The notes beneath the pieces are model-generated. The model made no database searches and had not been told where the DNA came from. It was given only the letters and a program-made list of their open reading frames with translations. Positions 35,465-40,444 of a DNA stretch of 40,444 nucleotides are shown piece by piece. Position 1 is the stretch's first letter, and every line of letters begins with the position of its first letter. The position numbers and the translations under genes were made by a program. Source of the DNA: an uncultured beta proteobacterium (GTDB lineage: Bacteria; Pseudomonadota; Gammaproteobacteria; Burkholderiales; SG8-39); contig CAIYPG010000166.1 in assembly GCA_903928055.1 (NCBI GenBank), positions 1 to 40,444 of the forward strand. The letters are read 5' to 3'.

Positions 35465-35998
35465 CTATTTCTTCACAGGCCGGCGGATGCGGGTGTGCCG
35501 CTGCCGGGCAAGCAGTTCACCGTCACCGGTCAGGTAATCGGTTTCGCTCACGACCAGGATGATGGGGCCCTTGCTGGTTTCCTTTTCCGTGATGCTCGCA
35601 TAACGCGCCTTGAGCTTCACGGTTTCACCGTGCTTTGCCAGCCGGAAGAATTCGATCTCAGAGCCGCCGTTCATGACGGGCATGTGCGTTAGCGGTTCAA
35701 TCTCGGGCAGGCCGCCGCGCACCTTCAGGGCACCGTCGTAATCGGGATCGGCGGCATTGGCTTCCACCGGGTCTTCAGTGCCATAGGCACGGCGGAACAT
35801 GTGGATGGGAAAGAACGGTTGCGCAACCGGTCCGCCATAACGCTTGTTGGCGTCGCAAGCCTCCCAGTAGATCGGGTCTTCATCACCGATGGCCTGCGCA
35901 TGTCTCCGGACCTGTCCGCGTTCCACGGGATCGACGGCAATTTCGATCTCCGACTCAACGCCGACGTATTTCAATGCGGCTTCGGGCAAAACGGACAT
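35465..35998 (-). CDS. FAS1-like dehydratase domain protein (MaoC N-terminal half)
   Basis: A 177-residue hot-dog protein of the FAS1-like dehydratase family. It begins MSVLPEAALKYVGVESEIEI and shows AQAIGDEDPIYWE, a typical signature, and a C-terminal half with MNGGSEIEFFRLAKHGETVKL and SETDYLTGDGELLARQRHTRI. In this family one hot-dog carries structural and the other catalytic residues, and the next gene supplies the MaoC half. It is the first gene of the hydratase-dehydrogenase-CoA-transferase operon, with a GGAGGG ribosome-binding site. It is divergent from the lyase gene, which would act on the hydration product. Confidence 0.88.
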   Translation of the reverse strand: MSVLPEAALKYVGVESEIEIAVDPVERGQVRRHAQAIGDEDPIYWEACDANKRYGGPVAQPFFPIHMFRRAYGTEDPVEANAADPDYDGALKVRGGLPEIEPLTHMPVMNGGSEIEFFRLAKHGETVKLKARYASITEKETSKGPIILVVSETDYLTGDGELLARQRHTRIRRPVKK

Positions 35999-36354
35999 TG
36001 CGTCCCTCCATGAATATTCGTCCAGGCTCGCCGAATCCGCGCTTGCGGAAGCAGCTATTCAGTTCCAGCCGGGTCTTTGCAACTGCTGCAAGCGGTGCGC
36101 GAGCAGAAAGCGGACTTCGGGCGGTCGGTTCGACGCTATGAAATGCAGGTCCGCGCCAGACCGACAATGCAAGTGGAATTGCTTTTAATTCTGGACGTTA
36201 CAGCACGTCGATTATACGAAAACAGGACCATCCCGGTCAAGGCTGAGACGCCTCTGCCATAGGGAAAATCGGACGGGGTGTACTACGGTATACTCATCGC
36301 CACTGCTCAATATCATCGTCGCTCGACGATCACCACCACTTTCAGGAGTCGAAC
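35999..36354. other. Divergent control region between hydratase operon and lyase gene
   Basis: About 356 bases without a supported gene. For the lyase, two weak promoter candidates are visible: TTCTGG-17-TTATAC (36189-36217) and a TATACT at 36289-36294 about 60 bases before the ATG. The latter sits within GTGTACTACGGTATAC, an imperfect inverted repeat that could bind a regulator. No copy of the 36-base repeat from 30.5 kb is seen. Confidence 0.4.
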
Positions 36355-37335
36355 ATGTCAGACCTTCCCCGTTCCGTACGCATTACCGAAGAAGGCCCAC
36401 GCGAAGGTTTCCAGATCGAACCCGGCCCGATTCCGACCGCTCGCAAGATCGAATTCATCAATGCGCTGGCCCAGACCGGCCTGAAGCGCATCCAGGCGGT
36501 CTCTTTCGTCAATCCCAAGCGCGTCCCTGGCTGGGCGGATGCGGACGAAGTGGTGAAGGGAATCATTCCCGTTCCCGGTGTGCAGTTCGCCGGCCTGTGG
36601 CTGAATGAACAAGGCCTGCAACGCGCCCTGACCCACAAGGACAAGCTGTACATCGACGGCAAGATCAACATGTATCCGTCCTCGGCCTTCCTGAAGCGCA
36701 ACAACAACATGACCCAGGAGCAGTACCGCGCCGAGGTCCTCAAATTCGTCGCAACCTGCAAACAGAACGGCCTGCCAGTTGATCGCGGTTCGATTTCGTC
36801 GGCCTTCGGCTGCAATTTCGAGGGCGATATTGCACCGGCAACCGTGGTGAAACTGGTCGGTGACCTGCTGGACCTGGCGGGCAGCCAGGGACTGAAGATC
36901 AAGGCGGTCACGCTGGCCGACACCATGGCATGGGGCACGCCCCTTTCAATCAAGCGTGTGGTCGGTGCCGTGCGCGAAAAATTTCCCAACCTGCCGCTGG
37001 CCCTCCATCTGCATGACACGCGCGGCATGGGCATCGCCAATGCTTTCGCGGGCCTGGAGATGGGTGTGGACCGCTACGATGCTGCTGCTGCCGGCCTTGG
37101 CGGCTGCCCCTTTGCCAAGCACAAGGGGGCGGCGGGCAACGTGTGTACGGAAGACTTCGTTTTCATGTGCCAGGAAATGGGCATTGAGACCGGTGTGGAC
37201 TTGGACAAGCTCATCGCCTGCGCGCAGATGGCCGAAGAAATCGTCGGACATCCCCTGCCCGGTACGCTGAAGATGGGCGGTACGTTGCAGGCTTTGCGCG
37301 TGAAGGCCGCGCAGAATCTGGCTGCTGCAGCCTGA
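36355..37335 (+). CDS. HMG-CoA lyase-like enzyme (DRE-TIM metallolyase)
   Basis: A 326-residue DRE-TIM enzyme resembling 3-hydroxy-3-methylglutaryl-CoA lyase, which cleaves a tertiary 3-hydroxyacyl-CoA to acetyl-CoA and an oxo acid. The N-terminal motif reads EEGPREGFQ, so Arg16 is kept but the metal-binding Asp of G-x-R-D-G is Glu17. LHLHDTRGMGIAN supplies the metal His pair. The loop LGGCPFAKHKGAAGNVCTED contains the catalytic Cys251. The substitution and context suggest a relative of HMG-CoA lyase with a different substrate rather than the leucine-pathway enzyme. It has a CAGGAG ribosome-binding site and a strong terminator downstream, and it is divergent from the hydratase operon. Confidence 0.88.
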   Translation: MSDLPRSVRITEEGPREGFQIEPGPIPTARKIEFINALAQTGLKRIQAVSFVNPKRVPGWADADEVVKGIIPVPGVQFAGLWLNEQGLQRALTHKDKLYIDGKINMYPSSAFLKRNNNMTQEQYRAEVLKFVATCKQNGLPVDRGSISSAFGCNFEGDIAPATVVKLVGDLLDLAGSQGLKIKAVTLADTMAWGTPLSIKRVVGAVREKFPNLPLALHLHDTRGMGIANAFAGLEMGVDRYDAAAAGLGGCPFAKHKGAAGNVCTEDFVFMCQEMGIETGVDLDKLIACAQMAEEIVGHPLPGTLKMGGTLQALRVKAAQNLAAAA

Positions 37336-37383
37336 GCCTTTGCGAATGGCGTGAAAGCAGGAGGCGTTGTTCCAGTTAGTAAG

Positions 37384-37408
37384 AAACCCGCTTCGGCGGG
37401 TTTTTTTT
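37384..37408 (+). terminator. Intrinsic terminator after the lyase gene
   Basis: AAACCCGC (37384-37391) pairs with GCGGGTTT (37396-37403) over a stable TTCG tetraloop, with a run of eight Ts ending at 37408. Confidence 0.95.
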
Positions 37409-37701
37409 GCGCGATTCCATTCATTTCTGGTTTCCAGATCCCGGCTGCGTTTTGCGGAATTCGAAAGGCGGCGCGTACGCCTTTGGTTTAGACCCGGAGG
37501 ACCAATGCACCGCGCTGCGCTTTTGAGTCTTCTTGATTGACATCGCGCATGAATGCACTTGGGCTGCTCATTTATTCAGCAAGCGCAAACCTGCTTTGAT
37601 TTTGAAGAGACTTCACAGCGCGATGAGTGCCTTCTAGCATCGGAAGCGGCAACGTTTGCCTGGTGCCACATACGGAATCGAAATTTTTTCAGGAGGTTGA
37701 C
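37409..37701. other. Intergenic region before the second Bug receptor
   Basis: About 290 bases with no recognised gene. One oddity is an 11-codon reading frame (37505-37540, MHRAALLSLLD) preceded by CGGAGGACC. It could be a leader peptide or the decayed start of a signal peptide. No clear promoter is seen. Confidence 0.3.
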
Positions 37702-38673
37702 ATGAAAAATTTTTCCAGAGCAGCGCTTGTGTTGCTTTCTGTAGCTCCCATTTCGATTCAAGCCCAAACAGCAGGAGCATATCCCACCAGATTGGTAAGG
37801 GTCATTGTGTCCGGCTCGCCGGGCGGCACTAGCGATGCCGTAGCGCGGACCGTGGCCACGCGCCTTGCCGACCGTTGGAAAAGCCCGGTGATCATCGATA
37901 ATATTTCTGGTGCGGCTGGCGCGATTGCGATTGGCACGGCAGCCAAAGCCTTGCCGGACGGCTATACACTGCACAGCATGGGCGCCAGCACCATGGTCAG
38001 CCTGGTAGTGGATGGTGTGGCCAAGCGGGGTATCAATTTCAAGACTGCCTTTAGTCCCATTACGCTTGAGGCGTCACAGCCTTACGTGTTCGTCATCCAT
38101 CCGTCAGTTCCCGCGCAAAACGTCCGGGAGTTTATCGCCTACGCGAAAGCCAATCCCGGCAAAATCAATTACGCATCCCTCGGGGAAAACACGTCCTCGC
38201 ACCTGGGTATGGAACTGTTTAGTGATATGGCCAACGTGGAGATGGCGCACATTCCATACAAGGCCACAAATCCCATCCTGAATGATTTGATGGCTGGACG
38301 CGTTCAAGCCCTCCTGGGAGGTGCGCTGTCCTCCATTCCCCAGGCGCGCGCGGGAAAATTGCGGGCAATAGCAGTCACCAGTGCCAAGCGCTCCAAGTTA
38401 CTTCCCGACATACCGGCAGTGGCTGAAACCTTGCCAGGGTATGACATTGACCCCTGGTTTGGACTGGTAGCACCAGCAGGAACTCCGCAACCAATCATCT
38501 CCAAAGTGTTCAACGACACGGTGCAGATTCTTTCCGATAACGATCTGGTCGCGAAATTTGCCGTAACCGGCACAGAACTCACCCCTTCAGCCTCTCCGGC
38601 AGAGTTCAAGGAGATGCTTGATAAAGAGGTTGATCGCTGGGAGCGTTATGCGACCAGGCGGCAGAAACCTTGA
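37702..38673 (+). CDS. Bug-type (TctC) periplasmic solute-binding receptor
   Basis: A 323-residue Bug receptor. The start ATG at 37702 has a perfect AGGAGG five bases upstream and yields the signal peptide MKNFSRAALVLLSVAPISIQAQ, with cleavage before TAGAYP. The body has TRLVRVIVSGSPGGTSDAVAR, AAGAIAIGTAAKALPDGYTL, YAKANPGKINYAS, HIPYKATNPILNDLMAGRVQ and LPDIPAVAETLPGYD. It probably captures a carboxylate in the periplasm. No TctAB partner is present. It lies between the lyase gene and a truncated copy of a lyase 3' end, so it may have been inserted beside a duplicated lyase gene. Confidence 0.92.
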   Translation: MKNFSRAALVLLSVAPISIQAQTAGAYPTRLVRVIVSGSPGGTSDAVARTVATRLADRWKSPVIIDNISGAAGAIAIGTAAKALPDGYTLHSMGASTMVSLVVDGVAKRGINFKTAFSPITLEASQPYVFVIHPSVPAQNVREFIAYAKANPGKINYASLGENTSSHLGMELFSDMANVEMAHIPYKATNPILNDLMAGRVQALLGGALSSIPQARAGKLRAIAVTSAKRSKLLPDIPAVAETLPGYDIDPWFGLVAPAGTPQPIISKVFNDTVQILSDNDLVAKFAVTGTELTPSASPAEFKEMLDKEVDRWERYATRRQKP

Positions 38674-38736
38674 CGGAGTCTTTGCAGACGAGGCGCTCTA
38701 CGTTTTGCCTACGCATCCACAGCCGGAATTCATCTT

Positions 38737-38805
38737 CTGAAAATGGACTGCACATTGAAGGCCTTGCGCGTGAAGGCGGCGCAGAACCTGGCTACCGCAG
38801 CGTGA
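38737..38805 (+). pseudogene. 3'-terminal remnant of a second lyase-like gene
   Basis: The frame ending at the TGA 38803-38805 reads LKMDCTLKALRVKAAQNLA-TAA. The intact lyase at 37267-37335 ends LKMGGTLQALRVKAAQNLA-AAA. Eighteen of 22 residues agree, and most base differences are at third positions, so this is a diverged paralogue end and not a recent copy. Upstream similarity stops abruptly near 38737. A terminator follows about 80 bases later, as after the intact gene. Confidence 0.8.
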
Positions 38806-38882
38806 GCAGCGCGTTGCTCGGCCTCGGCAGGAGTTCTTATTTCAGTGCAAAAGCTTTGCTCCAAATCGGAGATCGATCATAG

Positions 38883-38916
38883 AAATAACAAACCCGCCGA
38901 AGCGGGTTTGTTATTT
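38883..38916. terminator. Long hairpin terminator, bidirectional
   Basis: A 15-base perfect stem (38883-38897 with 38902-38916) around a CGAA loop, centred on AAACCCGC/GCGGGTTT. The GC core equals that of the terminator after the lyase at 37384, but with longer A+T flanks. It can end transcripts from both sides. Confidence 0.85.
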
Positions 38917-39117
38917 ATCTTGATGATCTTTTTTGTCAGGCAATGAGTGCCGATTTTCTGCACCACCCCATGAGTTCGAAAAGACCAAGGCCGATTTGTT
39001 CTTTGTCAGCCTTGCGCTCCACGGCTTATTGCCATTTCATTTACTTCAAGTGGTGCAAGGCATCAATGAAGGATCGGGGCGCATGTATGGCAAGTCGCGA
39101 TCATGGCGAAAGTGTCG
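38917..39117. other. Gap without recognised gene
   Basis: About 200 bases between a terminator and the end of the third Bug gene. Open frames of about 60 codons exist here, but I recognise no family, ribosome-binding site or codon pattern supporting them. The gap may contain further debris from the rearrangement that left the lyase remnant. Confidence 0.3.
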
Positions 39118-40089
39118 CTAATCCTCGATCTTGATGCCGGTTTCCTTGATCAGCTTCTGGAATCGACCCGCTTCCTCGGCGATGAATTGCTTGAATTCCG
39201 CGGGCGAACTGCCCACCATTACCGCCCCATCACCGCCGCCCACCTTCCTGGCCACTTCCGGATCCCGGATGGCTTGCACCCAGATGCTGTTCAGCCTGGC
39301 AATGATCTGGGACGGCACCTTGGCCGGCGCCAGGATGCCGGTCCAGCTCGAGTAGTCAAAGCCCGGAACGCCCTGCTCCGCAATCGTGGGCATGTCCGGC
39401 GCAATCGCCAGGCGCTTGTCTGTGGTGACACCCAGCGAGCGGAGCTTGCCTGTCCTCACGCTCTGCATTCCGGTCGCGTAGGTCACCGCCGCAGCCTGTG
39501 TGCGCCCGGCCATGAGATCAGTCAGCCGTTCGGCCGATTTCTTGTAATGGACGAAGGTCACCTGCGTGCCGGTCATCAAGTGCAGCAAGGCGCCCGGGAG
39601 ATGAGTGGAGCTGCCAACGCCGCTGGTTCCATAGTTCAGCTCGCCGGGATGTGTCCGTGCATAGGCAATGTACTCAGCGGCATTTTTGAACGGTGCCGAG
39701 GGATTCGCCACGATGATGAATGCCCGCTTCATCAGCAGCGTGACGGGCGCCAGATCCTTCGCGTAGTCGTACGGCAGATTGTTGTAGACAAGAGGCGTGA
39801 TGGTGAATCCGGAGTTCTGCACGAGGATGGTATAGCCGTCCGGATTGGCCCGGGCCACGTAATTGGTACCTATGGTGCCTGCAGCCCCCGGCTTCTTGTC
39901 AATGAGCACTCTGATGCCGCTGTGCTCAATGATGCTTTGCGCGAGCAACTGCATCTCGCCATCGATGCCCGGTGAATCCTGCGGACTGATCAACATGATT
40001 GGCTTGCTGGGGTAGTTATCCGTCTGGGACAATGCTGCCGGACAGACAAACACCATTGACAGCAGGACAGCCGAGGCAAATCGCTTCAT
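39118..40089 (-). CDS. Bug-type (TctC) periplasmic solute-binding receptor
   Basis: A 323-residue Bug receptor, third in the window. The signal peptide MKRFASAVLLSMVFVCPAALS precedes QTDNYPSKPIMLISPQDSPG. Typical blocks follow: KPGAAGTIGTNYVARANPDGYTI, YARTHPGELNYGTSGVGSSTHL, HYKKSAERLTDLMAGRTQ and APDMPTIAEQGVPGFDY. The ATG at 40089 has GAGGAGGAG upstream. It is transcribed toward the lyase remnant and is the last intact gene before the tRNA fragment. Substrate unknown. Confidence 0.93.
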   Translation of the reverse strand: MKRFASAVLLSMVFVCPAALSQTDNYPSKPIMLISPQDSPGIDGEMQLLAQSIIEHSGIRVLIDKKPGAAGTIGTNYVARANPDGYTILVQNSGFTITPLVYNNLPYDYAKDLAPVTLLMKRAFIIVANPSAPFKNAAEYIAYARTHPGELNYGTSGVGSSTHLPGALLHLMTGTQVTFVHYKKSAERLTDLMAGRTQAAAVTYATGMQSVRTGKLRSLGVTTDKRLAIAPDMPTIAEQGVPGFDYSSWTGILAPAKVPSQIIARLNSIWVQAIRDPEVARKVGGGDGAVMVGSSPAEFKQFIAEEAGRFQKLIKETGIKIED

Positions 40090-40239
40090 GATTTCTCCTC
40101 CTCATTGAATTCACGGCGGGTTCTATGTGCGCCTGTCGGGGGAGAATACCGTAAGCGAGGAGGAGTGGCCGGCATTCGGCGCTTTCCCTGTGGCGAGCAG
40201 ACCGGGAAAACGAAGCATTGCCTGAGCATTTGATGGTTT
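40090..40239. other. Upstream region of the third Bug gene
   Basis: About 150 bases holding the minus-strand ribosome-binding site and presumably the promoter of the receptor gene. I see no clear promoter hexamers and no gene. Confidence 0.3.
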
Positions 40240-40286
40240 TGGCTCCCCGACCTGGGCTCGAACCAGGGACACACGGATTAACAGTC
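40240..40286 (-). other. tRNA-Asn 3' fragment, candidate attachment-site scar
   Basis: Read on the minus strand, 47 bases match the 3' part of a tRNA-Asn gene: GACTGTTAATCCG with the GTT anticodon, then variable loop, a perfect T arm (CCTGG-TTCGAGC-CCAGG), acceptor strand TCGGGGAG and an encoded CCA. The match stops at the 5' side of the anticodon stem; the D arm and 5' acceptor strand are absent and unrelated sequence begins. This is the typical remnant left when an integrase crosses over at the anticodon loop. Confidence 0.85.
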
Positions 40287-40310
40287 TTCCCCCGGCCCAA
40301 TCTTTGTTGA

Positions 40311-40364
40311 TTCACGTTGAAAGCTGAGCCATTTAGGCGGTAATTCACGCTGAAAACTGGGCCA
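40311..40364 (+). repeat. Two terminal direct repeats of the IS end
   Basis: Units at 40311-40331 and 40344-40364 match at 18 of 21 positions (differences at unit positions 7, 13 and 17) with a 33-base period. They are consistent with transposase-binding sites. Confidence 0.75.
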
Positions 40365-40418
40365 CGCAATGCACCTATCCTGTTGGGTTTTTCGACGGGG
40401 TGTGCAGGAGTGATCAAC

Positions 40419-40444
40419 GTGGGAACACTGAGCAAACTGCGGCG
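40419..40444 (+). CDS. istA: Start of an IstA-like transposase (truncated by window edge)
   Basis: GTG at 40419 follows AGGAG by eight bases and reads VGTLSKLR before the window ends. Another GTG at 40410 in the same frame adds VIN but overlaps the ribosome-binding site. The sequence resembles the N-terminus of IS21 IstA proteins, whose next segment would be a helix-turn-helix. Only eight codons are visible, so the call depends mainly on the terminal repeats. Confidence 0.5.

Larger units (their letters stand above)
40305..40444 (+). mobile_element. Left end of an IS21-family-like insertion sequence (cut by window edge)
   Basis: A likely terminus begins near TGTTGATTCACG (40305). Two imperfect repeats with the core TTCACG.TGAAA.CTG.GCCA are 33 bases apart, like the multiple transposase-binding repeats at IS21 ends. 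A reading frame resembling the start of IstA begins about 115 bases in. The other end and any target duplication lie outside. Confidence 0.65.

Noticed and set aside
38943..39134. Open frame of about 63 codons between the long terminator and the third Bug gene
   Set aside because: No recognisable domain or ribosome-binding site, and it overlaps the end of the Bug gene.
1..40444. CRISPR arrays, rRNA operons and intact tRNA genes
   Set aside because: No regularly spaced repeats and no rRNA or complete tRNA sequences were recognised; only the tRNA-Asn fragment at the right end.

Overview
The window (about 57-60% G+C by eye) looks like a betaproteobacterial chromosome. Evidence: small proteins of families mostly found in that class (DUF3460, DUF4936), the gene orders uvrB/aromatic aminotransferase and mltG-tmk-holB-tatD, and three Bug-type (TctC) solute receptors. 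I cannot name the genus; Burkholderiales or a Rhodocyclales/Nitrosomonadales relative fits best.

Positions 1-22.65 kb are a conserved housekeeping region. It begins inside sucA and continues with sucB and lpdA (2-oxoglutarate dehydrogenase complex), then zapE. Next come an AcuI/YhdH-type reductase and a CaiB/BaiF CoA-transferase. These are followed by a DUF3460 + TPR lipoprotein pair, lexA with a clear SOS box, a low-molecular-weight phosphatase downstream of uvrB, a tyrB-type aminotransferase, mtnA, a GNAT acetyltransferase, a tightly overlapping ygfZ-DUF4936-NRDE operon, and the mltG-tmk-holB-tatD-ankyrin operon.

Positions 22.7-40.1 kb are an accessory catabolic region, built as short divergent and convergent transcription units separated by strong bidirectional terminators. 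It encodes an FMN alpha-hydroxy-acid dehydrogenase, a ThDP-dependent decarboxylase-like enzyme, an aldehyde dehydrogenase, a GntR/FCD regulator, a bicupin-rubredoxin fusion, an amidohydrolase, a carboxymuconolactone-decarboxylase-family protein, a second CaiB/BaiF CoA-transferase with a histone-H1-like tail, an acyl-CoA dehydrogenase, a two-subunit MaoC-type hydratase, an HMG-CoA-lyase-like enzyme and three Bug receptors. Read as a chain they suggest: 2-hydroxy acid -> 2-oxo acid -> aldehyde -> acid -> acyl-CoA -> enoyl-CoA -> 3-hydroxyacyl-CoA -> retro-aldol cleavage to acetyl-CoA plus an oxo acid. This resembles a mandelate-type upper route feeding a branched dicarboxyl-CoA lower route. The substrate is unknown, and the assignment as one pathway is inference from co-location.

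The right end holds a 3' fragment of a tRNA-Asn gene (a candidate attachment-site scar) and the first ~140 bases of what looks like an IS21-family element. A decayed 3' fragment of a second lyase gene, followed by a terminator, lies near 38.8 kb and indicates earlier rearrangement. No CRISPR array, rRNA or intact tRNA is seen.
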